NCBI GenBank assembly: GCA_012934845.2
Contig: WNNJ02000257.1
Span: forward strand, 62,001-126,000
DNA from: Pomphorhynchus laevis
Lineage: Eukaryota > Acanthocephala > Palaeacanthocephala > Echinorhynchida > Pomphorhynchidae
Length of the DNA: 64,000 nt
Direction of reading: 5' to 3'
In this document: positions 11,082 through 22,060 of the stretch, piece by piece
Position numbering within the stretch: position 1 is the first letter of the stretch
Layout of the letters: the number at the start of each line of letters is the position of its first letter
Made by a program: the position numbers and the translations under genes
Notes under the pieces: generated by a model
What the model was told of the DNA's origin: nothing
Seen by the model: only the letters and a program-made list of their open reading frames with translations
Databases searched by the model: none

Positions 11082-12515
11082 ATGTTTGATTCCGTTTCTT
11101 TAGCGTGTATTCATTTTGCTATTTTGTTATTAACTAGGTTTATATGTAGTGCGTTTAAATGTACATTAAAACCACTTTCTGTCTATATGAATAAAATACT
11201 TAAAGTAATTAAAGCACACTTTAAAAAATATTGCAAGGTAATCGAAATTAATACTGGTATAAAACACTATTTCAGTATTAATTCTACAAAAGAATTTTTA
11301 GAACAGACAAAAGGAATAAATTTTCAAAATATAAATACATACGATTTTAGTACGCTTTATACAAATCTAGATTTAGTAGATATTAAAGAAGCGTTAGTAA
11401 AATTAATTAATCTTATATTCAGAAATATATGCTATAATGACTATAACGCATATCTAACAAAAATTAGATCATCAAGTAAATATAAATATGAATAAAATTG
11501 AATTAATAGAATCCTTAAATATTTTGATAAATCAAAATTATTTAAAAGTAGGGACATCTATATTTAGACAAGTAAAAGATGTTCCAATGGATGGTAATAG
11601 TAGCCCAATTATAGCTGACTTGTTTTTAAGCTTTATAGAATATGAATTTGTTCATAACTGTGTAAAAACTAAATCTAAACTATATAAATATATGAAATAT
11701 ATGTTTTGATACATTGATGATATATGTGTATTTAATTCTAATAATTTTATTCAATAAGCAAACAAATTTTTCCAGAAAGCCTTATTCTTATGCGATAAAG
11801 AAAGTATATATCTATATATGAACATTACATTAACATCAATTAAAACTACTTTTAATTTATATCGTGAAGATGGCATATTTAAATTTTTAAGAAACGTTTT
11901 TGCATGGACATTCAAGCCTACTATATAATACATTAAACTATAAGACAAAATTTTTAAATTTTTAAATTTACAAGAAACATTTTTGCACAAGCATTCATGC
12001 ATACCATATAATATAATACATTAAATAATGAAATTTTAAGAATTGCAACAATATGTAATGATATAAGCTTTCTTCAAAATCATTTAAATAATTTAATAGA
12101 TGCATATTTTAAACTAGGTTACTATAAAAATAACATCAAGCAGAAAATAGTAAAATATATAAATCAACACAATAATATAAAGAATAAATTTAAACTCTTA
12201 AGTGGCAAATTTTTATGGATGGATAATAAATAATATACTTTGTATTAGAATAAGATACTATATAGTTTTATCTGAGGAAATTCGTCCTTAACACGTGTTT
12301 GGAACCGCGTCTATGTTGGGTCGAGGAATATGGACCGAAACCTGATAAATAATTTAATAGACGCATATTTTAAACTAGGTTACTATAAAAATACAATCAA
12401 ACAGAAAATAGTAAAATATATAAATCAATACAATAAAATTAAAAATAAATTTAAAATCATTAGCGGAAAGTTTTTATTAATAAATAATATACTTTGTATA
12501 TTATATATACAATAA
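11082..12515 (+). mobile_element. Penelope-like retroelement, broken
   Basis: Reverse-transcriptase pieces of the Penelope type are visible: YDFSTLYTNLDLVD (motif A region), DVPMDGNSSPIIADLFLSF (the PMG-NSxP-ADLFL block) and a YIDDICVFNS catalytic box. The 3' part (YFKLGYYKNTIKQKIVKYIN) occurs twice, at about 12080-12225 and 12345-12470, so two copies or a tandem arrangement have been joined. Between them is a segment with a GACCGAAACC word shared with the dispersed structured repeat described below. The element is old, AT-rich and clearly defective. No intact GIY-YIG domain was found. Confidence 0.8.
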
Positions 12516-13390
12516 TTTGAAATTTTGGTATTAAACTTTTTCTTAAATTATATTATTGCATTTATTTTATACAGTATTTTATTGCATGGTATTAAAAAAT
12601 TCAGATTTCTATTGTACAATAGAAAATCAAATTTAATCAGATGAAATACGTCCTTAGCACGTATTTGGCCCAGCTGCTATGTTGTGTAGAGGAGTTATAG
12701 GCAGAGGCATGATAGCATATCAGTTCCTCCTGATGACCTTCAATTCTTATTCTGATACAACGTCTGTTATTTATTAGTCAATTCATAAAAATTGACTTTT
12801 TTAAATTTCAATTGTTTTATTTTAACTTGATTTAAATTATAGAAAATCTAGGTTTTTAGATAATTAAAATAATTAATGCTAATTAATATAATTATTAATT
12901 AAATAATTATATTATAATTATTTAATTATTTATTAATTATTAAATTTTGATTTAGCATTATATTTATCAATTTTATAATATCAATATTTTATTTTAACTT
13001 GATTTAAATTATAAAAATTCTTATAACAATTATTTATTTTGATTAAATTTTGATATGCTTTGTTTATTTTATAATTATATTAAATACATCTCTGTTTTAA
13101 TAAATAAAACAGAGACGATACATTAAAAAGAAGACAGTATTTAATAATTTAACAGAAGATGACCTATAATCCTTATTCTGATACAACGTCTGTTACTTAT
13201 TAGTCAACTCATAAAAATGAATTTTACGAGTCATTAAATTCAAGTTTTAAATTTCAAAATAAAATCTTATATTCGTCATTAGCACTTGTTAAAATTATGT
13301 ATTATTAAATTTTGATTTATTGATTTTTATTATATTTATTTATTTTTATTTTTTAATTTTATAATTTTTTAATTTTATATTAAATACGTA
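12257..13390 (+). repeat. dispersed structured repeat associated with Penelope-like sequence, several copies
   Basis: A ~400-bp family carries a GC-richer head (ctgctatgttgggtagagg, ccgaaacctgatagcatagc, cctgatgacctctaattctt) followed by an AT-rich tail that includes a small hairpin agtcaatt/aattgact. Copies or pieces lie here (heads at about 12285 and 12685, tails to about 13090 and 13390), at 24085-24720 and at 26141-26470. One head is joined directly to the Penelope-like 3' fragment at about 12340, so the family may be its terminal repeat. Confidence 0.6.
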
Positions 13391-13394
13391 GACT

Positions 13395-13990
13395 TTAATG
13401 TTAAAAAAATTAAATGCCAAACGTAGAAGAGTTTAAGTACTTGAGAGTTCTCGAGTGATTGTAGGAATAATATGGAGATTAAGATATGGATATGTGCAGC
13501 TAATGCAGAAATGGGCTGCTTTGCGCAAATCAATTGTGATAAATAGAGAGCTAAGTCTTCAGGCGAAGCTTTTAATTGATCACTCAGTCTTATTACCTAT
13601 CCTCACTTATGGGCATGAACTTTTGGCAATGACTGAAAGGAATTTATCTCTAGTGAAGGCGATCGAAATTAGGTCTTTTCGTGGTATGGCCGGCTTCAGC
13701 AATAGAGATACAGTTCAAAACCCGGTCAAATGCGAGAATCTTGGAGTAAAGTCGCTGCTCCTCCACATTGAAGGAAGCCAGCTGAGTGGGATATGCCACG
13801 CTTTGACGATGATTAGTTGCGTCTTCTTTGTGAAGTGTTCCAGATTGGACTTTCTGGGCGGAGACCCGATCCAGACCTAGGAATAGGTGGATATTAAACT
13901 CTCCCTCTTGTCAAGGTACGCTTAGGACTATCTGAAAAGTGTCTAGTCGACCACTTAGAACAATTATATTTAGTCATGTCTCGTATGTCC
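13395..13990 (+). mobile_element. LINE 3' fragment (end of RT ORF)
   Basis: The frame 13455-13880 reads LLPILTYGHELLAMTER, IEIRSFRGMAGFSNRD and LGVKSLLLHIEGSQLSG. This is the C-terminal signature of non-LTR ORF2 proteins (LPTLTYGHE-MTER, AEMxFLRRVAG, RDRV, LGVEPLLLxIERSQLRW). A one-base shift near 13815 moves the next conserved words (EVFQIGLSGRRPDPD) into another frame. The fragment has no 5' part, and its end is lost in a region with tRNA-like words at about 14100-14160. Confidence 0.8.
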
Positions 13991-14036
13991 ACTGGCTCCA
14001 CAACCCGACCTACGGATCAGTGGAAACAATGAACAA

Positions 14037-14290
14037 ATAATAAAAGGCATCGTCGATGCCTTTTATACTGCAGTCCACGAGTCAAAGCTGGATCTGATTG
14101 TGAATACAAATTTCCTGCTAAAAAACTGGATTCGATCCTCAGCTCCATCGGTTTAATGTATCACTCCGAGACATTCCTAACCACCAGCAGTTAACGTCAG
14201 TCGGATGAAGTGGTTAGGGTGATTTGCGACTACTTTTGTGAGAACTGTTGTAAAGACACCGTAATAAAGCCGGAAAAAATTTCGGTATAT
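14037..14290. repeat. possible SINE remnant with a perfect short palindrome
   Basis: A perfect hairpin taaaaggcatcgtcgatgcctttta lies at about 14040-14064. Downstream, ctggattcgatcctcagctc resembles a polymerase III B box (GGTTCGATCC). No matching A box at the right distance was certain, so SINE is only a suggestion. Confidence 0.3.
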
Positions 14291-14466
14291 AAATACGAAA
14301 TATTGTTATTGATCTTTACCAACAAAAACAAAGAATAATTCGTCAATTAACGTTTTGCCTTGCGGCTTTTTCAAAAATTGTATGTCATTATCCCTCGAAC
14401 TTTTTTATGTGACATAAAAACGCTAATATTGTTATTGGTAGAGATTAACAACAATATTTCGTATTT
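14291..14466. mobile_element. MITE with ~31-bp terminal inverted repeats
   Basis: The left end aaatacgaaatattgttatt and right end aacaatatttcgtattt are inverted copies over about 31 bp (14291-14321 and 14436-14466; coordinates sum to 28757) with a few mismatches. The 115-bp centre is non-coding. Target duplication was not clear. Confidence 0.75.
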
Positions 14467-14520
14467 ATTTTGGTCATAGCGTGATCCTAATCGGAAGTAG
14501 CTTATGAATTCAATTTAATT

Positions 14521-14733
14521 TATATGTAATCAGTCAAAACCTGCTCAGTCAAACTTCCTTGGAAATCCTCTGATGGATACAAAGGATCCATCAAAGGATT
14601 CAAATGAAATCCTTTGATGTATTTCATATATATAATATTAGATTTGTTACCTGCCGGGATCCGAGGTAGATCATGTATGTTATTATTCGGTATATCGTTT
14701 GAGATATCGTTAATCGGCATGTCTAGTTTAAAA
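14521..14733 (-). CDS. C-terminal exon(s) of an unidentified gene
   Basis: On the - strand an aaactag acceptor leads into NDISNDIPNNNIHDLPRIPA. A 39-bp GT-AG intron may follow (about 14616-14654; in-frame either way), then GFHLNPLMDPLYPSEDFQGS and LTEQVLTDYI with a stop. The composition and the tidy splice signals, with the tiny intron size of this genome, make it look like a real host gene end. I do not recognise the family. It may belong with the - strand exons at 15285-15556 upstream. Confidence 0.4.
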
Positions 14734-15284
14734 ACGAGAGAAATTTACGTTTTGAATTTTATTTCTATCAATTGTAATCAGAACTTTTTTTAGAAAAAAG
14801 TTCTAACAAAACTTTATTTAAAATGCTTTATAAATTTTTAGATTGATAAATCTGTAGAAAATGAGCAAACGCCTAAATGATCATTCAATTTCAATTTCCA
14901 AAATATAAATAACCAAAAGAAGATTTAACTGAATCTTAATTAACAGCATAAGATGAAACATTATATTTATCTATTTATATATTAAAATTTATTTAAATTT
15001 ACATAATAAATAATAAATAATAATAAATAATAAATTGTTATTATTCAATCTTATTATTACTTTGTTCATTTGTAATCTCCATTTAGTTTTTATTTATCGG
15101 TATTTAGCTTTTGTAAGCGCTACAATAAATAAAACTTATAAAATTTATATTTTATAATAAAATATAAATTTTATATATCTTTATAAAATATACATTTTAT
15201 ATATCTTTTTCTTCAAAAACAAGGAGAAATATATTTTCTTAACATAAAATACTGGCTTTTGTATATTAGATAAGATACTACATT

Positions 15285-15556
15285 CTAAATATAAATAATA
15301 AAAAAATAAAATGTGTTTGTTATTCCATTATTATTTCGTATGAGCAAAGAGTATGCGAGAATCTCAAATAATAGAGATTTTTTAGAAAGTCGCGGAAAAG
15401 TTGATTCAACCTGAATATACAAACATTTCATAGTTGTTATACAAAACAAAAAAAACACCGATTTAAGGTAAGAAAAGTGGGAAGCTAGAATCCGCTTTCG
15501 CAATGTTAGCGACGAATAAAAGTAACTGTTTCATATTTAAATCCAATATATTTTTA
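15285..15556 (-). CDS. unidentified two-exon coding segment
   Basis: On the - strand, a cag acceptor near 15527 opens YFYSSLTLRKRILASHFSYL, ending KS|gtg. A 48-bp GT-AG intron (about 15417-15464) is followed by VESTFPRLSKKSLLFEILAY-SLLIR. The intron is in frame, so the frame is also open without splicing. A further frame at 15463-15714 (YGKRYHSIGLTSTIKYHWLK) overlaps it and may contribute an upstream exon. No family was recognised. Confidence 0.35.
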
Positions 15557-16057
15557 CTTATAGATTTAGAAGTACGAATAAGTGAGCAATGAGTATAAAA
15601 GCGATTCTCATGATGACATTCTTTTACCATGCAATATTTTAACCAATGATACTTTATCGTGCTAGTCAATCCTATTGAATGATATCGCTTTCCATAAGCG
15701 ATTGCGCAAAACAATATACTTGTTTGATAAAACGTACTCCTGATCTCTAAACTTGTAATTAATTGTTAATTAGAAAATTGATAATTAAATACTCAATCAA
15801 CTGCATTTGGAACTCTCGTATACGAGAGTAGTCGTATTTGTAGTCGTATGATAATCTATTTGTTAATTATAAATTATTTAAGTGATTAACAACAAAAACA
15901 AATTGGCTGTTAATTCGCATTCCATTATTTCCTCATCGACAATATTGTAAGCTGTCAAACTGTAAAAACGGCTACAGTTAGTCACTAATTGGATTAAATT
16001 GCAAATATCGCTTTAAACTTATCAAGTTTTAAAACTGTTAGTATTAAAATACAACTG

Positions 16058-16185
16058 AACAATCAAAATTTTGATTGTCCAGCTGTGTTTCATGCAATGT
16101 TTGGGACAATGAGCACCTTTAATTTCACATAAATATTTAAAAAACAATAAGAAATTATAAATTTTAAATATTTTCATATTTAAAA
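16058..16185. repeat. partial copy of the CAGCTGGACAATC repeat
   Basis: It matches the ends of 7256-8003 and 17240-18037 (caatgtttgggacaatgagc, then tttaatttcacataaatatt). It is preceded by a small palindrome caatcaaaattttgattg. The three copies show that this is a dispersed family. Confidence 0.7.
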
Positions 16186-16253
16186 TTTATAAATATGAAT
16201 TTTATAAGCAAAAAATAGGGATGGGAGGGGAGGATGATGAATTAGAACAGATA

Positions 16254-17137
16254 TCACAATCCAATCGTGTTGGAGGTTGATATGTTCTGAGGATATAGGT
16301 TGCGGATTAGTTTGTTGGCACAAAATCCACAGAGGAAGCCATCTTCAGGCTGTTTGAATGAATTACGATGATACACGATATCGTGAGAAATCAAACCATC
16401 ACTGACACCTGGAATCTCAAGGTAGAAAAATTTGGCTAGAAAAATTACAGGTGAGCACTTTAAAAGATCAAGGACTGAAAGGGGGAGTGATGTGCGAAGA
16501 CACGCAGAGTAACAGGTGAATGAGACAATGCCTCCGTAATTAGAGAATTTAGAAGTGGGTGAGCTGAAGGGGCAAGCGGATTCAACTAGTGAGCAACCGG
16601 CAGAGAGCAGACTGTGAATTGAGAGCTCATCGGAATCAGAGTGCGAGGATTCGGTGAGGCAGAAGAGATTGATGGATTGCTTGGTGAAGATGTTAATGAT
16701 GAGGTTGGATTTATGGACAATAAATCTAATCGTGTTGGAGGTTGATATGTTCTGAGGATATAGGTTGCGGATTAGTTTGTTGGCACAAAATCTACAGAGG
16801 AAGCCATCTTCAGGCTGTTTGAATGAATTACGATGATACACGATATCGTGAGAAATCAAACCATCACTGACACCTGGAATCTCAAGGTAGAAAAATTTGG
16901 CTAGAAAAATTACAGGTGAGCACTTTAGAAGATCAAGGACTGACAGGGGGAGTGATGTGCGAAGACACGCAGAGTAACAGGTGAATGAGACAATGCCTCC
17001 GTAATTAGAGAATTTAGAAGTGGGTGAGCTGAAGGGGCGAGCGGATTCAACTAGTGAGCAACCGGCAGAGAGCAGACTGTGAATGGAGAGCTCATCGGAA
17101 TCAGAGTGCGAGGATTCGGTGAGGCAGAAGAGATTAA
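16254..17137 (-). mobile_element. LINE endonuclease-region fragment, tandemly duplicated
   Basis: On the - strand the frame contains LFCLTESSHSDSDELSIHSL, NYGGIVSFTCYSACLRTSLP and LSVLDLLKCSPVIFLAKF. This is the early-to-middle part of an apurinic-type endonuclease of a CR1/Jockey-group LINE (the xLTETWHS...SDxSL and YGGV motifs). The block is present twice with a period of 465 bp (about 16266-16729 and 16731-17135) and only a handful of differences. The catalytic SDH end and the whole RT are missing, so it is a dead fragment that was duplicated after insertion. Confidence 0.7.
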
Positions 17138-17239
17138 TTCGGTTGCGGATTAATTAATTAAGAATTAATTTAAAAATTGAATTTAAAAAATTAAATTTAA
17201 ATTTTAGGTTGAACCAACTCAATCTTTGCAGAGTCAATA

Positions 17240-18037
17240 TTCACAGTCAATTTTGATTGTCCAGCTGTTTTTCATGCAATGTTTGGGACAATGAGCACCT
17301 TTAATTTCACATAAATATTTAAAAACAATAAGAAATTTTAAATTTTAAATATTTTCATATTAGGCGTCACGAGATCAGCTTTGAAACAGAATTATCGTGT
17401 CATAAGCGTAATTTTAAAATACAGGCAGCTAAAATTAATAAAAATTTCCTTGATAAATTGGCGCATTTCTCGACATATTTGTTGGCATATATATTTAAAA
17501 AATTTGATGTCATTTATTTAAAAATTTATACACGTGATACCATTATCATTATATTATGTGGTATTTTCACAGTTTGCATTTCTAAAATGTAAACTTCCAT
17601 TTTGTAAAGTACAAATTACGTAAACGTTTTGTTTTAATAAACATAATTTAATATTATATTATAAATATTTAATATAAGATATATTATAATATTTAAAGTA
17701 TACTTATATATAAATAATTTATATATAAATTATTATATAACTAAAACATAAATTATAAATATATAAATTATAATATTAATATTATATTGTTAATAAAATA
17801 TAATGCGCTCGTTGTAAAACAAAATTATAATATATAATAGATAAACCTTTATCTACTTGAATATGTTAATTTACTAAATTATTGAATTTTATCACTGATG
17901 TTTCGCTACATAATAAATGTTGTGTAAAATACAAATTCAATTTAAAAAATGTTATTTTATCATTTTCACTGGCCCAGCCTTATTAACGATTTATATATAT
18001 TATTTATATATACAAACACTTATCTGATACAAATAAA
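17240..18037 (-). repeat. inverted partner of 7256-8003
   Basis: See 7256-8003. The two copies bracket about 9.2 kb of DNA that includes the unidentified - strand exons, a Penelope-like fragment and the LINE fragments. The copies differ by scattered substitutions and A/T indels, so the duplication is not recent. Confidence 0.7.
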
Positions 18038-18107
18038 TTATAAATATATAAATTATTAGTATTAGTAAATTGTTAGTATTATTCAACTCAAAATTTCAGT
18101 AAATTAT

Positions 18108-18975
18108 CCCGTTATATTCTTTTATAGTATTTGATTTTAAAAATTAATTGTTTAAGATTATTTCAATTTCGATCATCTGGATGAAGGTCAAAATCACATA
18201 TTCAAATATAATAAAAAAATATAATATTTTAAAATATATAAGGCACACGATTAATCCGCGCAACTTCAGAACCCCGAGCCGGTGCTTTTATGTTCCAACG
18301 GATCAGCGTAGCCGTTCAGCGGGGAAATGCAGCATGCATAATGGAGAGCATGAGCGGAGGAGGGTCGTCAATGCTGCTTTCGTACGGGTAGTAGCGTGAT
18401 ATTTCCGTATCTACGTCGGCTCGGCATTAAGTTATCAAGCCAGCACGACATTGATAGAAATTGTCTTTTTAATTAAAAAATATATAATAAAAAAAATAAT
18501 ATATTAATAATAAAATAATATATAAAATAATAAATATATTTTTTATTAAATATAAAAAATAATAAAACTATATTTAAAACGTATAAATATTTATGTAGAT
18601 GTTTCTTTATATTGCATTTAAAGCATGAAAATGTATTAAGTTAATATAATATAATACAATTTATTATTCCGTTATATAATATTATTTTATAGCATTTGAT
18701 TTTAAAAATTAAAAGTTAAAGATTATTTAGATTATATTTGATAATCTAAATAATAATTTCGACCATCTGGCTGATGGTTAAAATCACATATTCAAATATA
18801 ATATAAAATTGAATATTTCAAAATATATAATAAAAAAATAAAAATAAAATATTAAATAGTAAATATATTTTTTATTAAATATAAAAAATAATAAAACTAT
18901 ATTTAAAAAGTATAAATATTTATGTAGATGTTTCTTAATATTGCATTTAAAGCATGAAAATGTATTAAGTAGAGT
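18108..18975. repeat. direct duplication, one copy interrupted by a 238-bp GC-rich insert
   Basis: Copy A (18108-18240 plus 18479-18640) and copy B (18673-18975) share atttgattttaaaaatt, cgaccatctgg, aaaatcacatattcaaatat and gtagatgtttctt...gcatttaaagcatgaaaatg. Copy A alone holds an insert (about 18241-18478) with much higher G+C, from ggcacacgattaatccgcgc to the polyA-rich end, flanked by tatata words. Copy B therefore shows the empty site. The insert has no recognised product. Confidence 0.65.
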
Positions 18976-18979
18976 ACAG

Positions 18980-20160
18980 AATATTTTTGAATAATTTTAT
19001 TGCTGAATCATCAAACTTGCACATGACTCATGTGCAGAGGACGTTTGAAATGTATGTGATAAATGCGATGGCAAGATTAAAAAGAATTTCTACATAAACA
19101 TGACTGCAGATATAAAAGTAATTTAACTATATTTTACTGTATTTTTTGCTTTCACCGATGCTTAAATTTTGCACAGCAATAAAACAAATGTAGTTTTCAT
19201 TTTACGCATTTTTATCAAACAAAGTGTCTATTTGACATTTTATTCTTCCATGTCTAAGAATCTTTATTTGTCTTGATGTAATGTTTATTGCTTTTTATTT
19301 AACTAAAAAATGGTAAGAGCAATCTACCTTGTATTTTTCATTTCTCTGAGGCAATTCTATTTTTGTTTTTCAAATAAATTTTATCACTCGTTTAATAAAA
19401 ATGAAACTTGGTTTTTGTAAAGCCGTCGTAACGATACATTCCTCGGTTTCACTAAAATTAGGCTGGTAATGCCTGATGCATTTGGTCACCAACTCCCACT
19501 TTTTATCTTAACATTTTTAATGTTTTTTTTTATAAATGCCAATTTTTCTATAGTTTCATACTATATTTAGAGAAAGACAGTCACGTAATAATAGTAGCGT
19601 TGCAGTTTGCGTCGATACGTTCGCTGTTTTTCTATACATAATATATCAACTTTCAACATTTTCTATTACCATACCTTTTATATTTTTATAGCAAAGGACA
19701 TTATCCTTTTGTTTCTACAGTTACTGATTTGTTTTTACACTTTGTCTTAATTTAATGGAAAAAATGTCAAAACCATGACTTAATAATATCCATTACCTAC
19801 AGTTACCTAAGTCGACGACTTAATTGCTGCTATTCTACCTAGAAGATAACTTATCTATAAACACAAAAAGAACATTCAGTACTCAGAGCATGAGTCACCA
19901 TAATCAACGATGAGCACTTCCCAGGATTAAGCTATGAGCATTTACTGGAATGCTTTGGTAGGTAACCTTTATGAATTCATAATTTAATAATTTAGTATTT
20001 ACAAAAAATTTGTTTAAAATGACAATATACCGTTGCTTGATAATATGGAATTCTAAATTATACCAGCAAATTAACTTATAATGGAACTATAAAATTATAT
20101 GTAAAATTTATAATACATTACTATTATCAGACACTATCATTTCCTAATTTGTTGCTTTCA
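18980..20160. other. non-coding AT-rich stretch
   Basis: No gene or element recognised. There is no long open frame and no terminal repeat. Confidence 0.4.
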
Positions 20161-20164
20161 AGTC

Positions 20165-21130
20165 TATAGGAAGGATGAATTAAACCGATTGACATTGATC
20201 TACTATTAATTCGCTACATTTATTTATTGATTAAGTGATTTAGCTTAGAGAACCTTTTGCTTGATATAAATTCATAATCAATAATGTTTGATCGGCTGTT
20301 GCAACCTTTTCATTACTATTTTGATATCATTTTGTTGAGATATTTCCGGACCTCTTCGACTAACTTGTATTTTAGCTGGCTACATAATAGCTTCAGCTAT
20401 CAGGTCGCATTACGACAGAAAGCATGCTGTCCAGACAACTCCACAGAGCGGGACTCATCAGTGGACGTCTCTGTATCATCGTTTCTGTGCATGCTGAGGG
20501 ACAACGATGATACAGAGACGTCCACTGATGAGTCCCGCTCTGTGGAGTTGTCTGGACAGCATGCTTTCTGTCGTAATGCGACCTGATAGCTGAAGCTATT
20601 ATGTAGCCAGCTAAAATACAAGTTAGTCGAAGAGGTCCGGAAATATCTCAACAAAATGAAATTCAACCGACTACCAACAAGACGATTTCAATGACTTATT
20701 TTGATATCATTTAATTGAAATATTTAAGCAGACTATTAATTTACATAATCAATATTTTGTTTATAAAAATAAAAACCGCAATTCCTTATGAGATCAACAT
20801 ACTTCTTTAGCAAGTAGAGTAAATTACAAGCATAAACTGCAATAAAATTGATTAACCAAAGTAAAATATCATCAGGACAAATATGTTTAAGTAGGTATAT
20901 ATAAATATAAACTGTGAATAAATATAGCATTTGTTAAGCCAATTGACCTTGAACCACTATTGAAATTTGTTTCAGGTCAATTCGCCACATCTATTGATAT
21001 ATCTAATGATTTACCTTAAATCGTATTGCTAAATATAAATTCATAATTACTTAATGTTTGAAAGGCAACAGCTTCAACATTACTATTTTGATAAATATCA
21101 TTTAATTGATTTGTTTCTAAACATACACTT
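20165..21130. repeat. diverged direct duplication flanking the palindrome
   Basis: The stretch 20165-20345 is echoed at 20935-21130. Shared words are tataaattcataat, aatgtttga and cattactattttgat, in the same order and orientation. The perfect palindrome at 20328-20658 interrupts the end of the first copy. Confidence 0.5.
20328..20658. repeat. palindrome with two identical 156-bp arms and a 19-base loop
   Basis: Arms 20328-20483 and 20503-20658 are exact reverse complements as far as I can read (coordinates sum to 40986; both strands give the same translation). The arms have markedly higher G+C than the flanks. The right arm contains gtccactgatgagtcccgct and gtctggacagcatgc. The identity of the arms implies recent origin or active maintenance. 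It could form a long hairpin RNA from either strand. Confidence 0.95.
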
Positions 21131-22060
21131 TTTCTATTTATTAATTTACAGAAGCTATTGATTGATAATTTTTCAATTAATTAAAGTATAATTTTTATAA
21201 ATTAAAATATGAACGAATTTTTAAGGTTTCTATTCGTTTGTGTTTATATTTTCTTTGACAATGTTTTACTTTTTCTTTTTTAATGTAATTTATATCATTA
21301 AATGCATACACTGTTTTTATTAATTTTGTTTACAAAATTAATAGAAATTAATTACAATAAAATTATAATACAATTACAATACAAACATTATTAATTTTTT
21401 AATGAATTAAAAAATTAATTAATTAATTTTTTACGAAATTAATTTCATTGCAGCCATCCTCTTTTGACAAGGAAAGAAATTACAGGCATAAATTATAATA
21501 TAATTAATTTATCAAATTTGTTTAATGGCAACGTTGTCATTTGCAAAGATATACTGATAATATATTAATTTATTTTATGAGTATTTTTAAAAATACTTTC
21601 AAAAAATAGAAATACATGAACATACTTTAAAATCTACGAAAAGCCACTGCTTGCTACATCCATTGTTTGCTTAAGCAAACCATGGATTTATATTACGCAT
21701 TTATAATATGAGCGAAGTAATCGCGCACATTTATTATTTACACGTTAAATGTATTGAAATCGATATAAAGTGCAAGAAAATTAGGGGAGAAGATTTTTTT
21801 GCAACTAATCGAGTAATTGAAATTCTGGCATAGAACATGTGTAATAATTTTAATAACTTAATTATCATTGTAGAAATTTTTGATGTATATATACTTAAGT
21901 TACAATTCCGTTGGTAATGTCCATCCTTATCAACTTTAGTGTGAGTTAAAACGTGGTTTTTTATAATCTACGTAAATAAATATTAAATGAATAACAACTT
22001 TCAATTAATTTGCAATTATAAATTTCAGTTAAATTCGGTTAAAAAATACAAATTAAACCG
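21131..22060. other. AT-rich non-coding stretch
   Basis: Nothing recognised apart from a few A/T inverted words and a local word pair (ccattgtttgcttaagcaaaccatgg is split as a short palindrome near 21660-21683). Confidence 0.35.

Noticed and set aside
20503-20658. Hammerhead ribozyme in the palindrome arm (ctgatgagtcc ... ggac)
   Set aside because: The second core strand GAAA is absent after ggac (agcatgc follows), and no matching stems I and III were found.
20284-20666. Two opposed 88-100 codon frames in the palindrome
   Set aside because: They are the two strands of the same inverted arms; no start context, homology or codon bias supports a protein.
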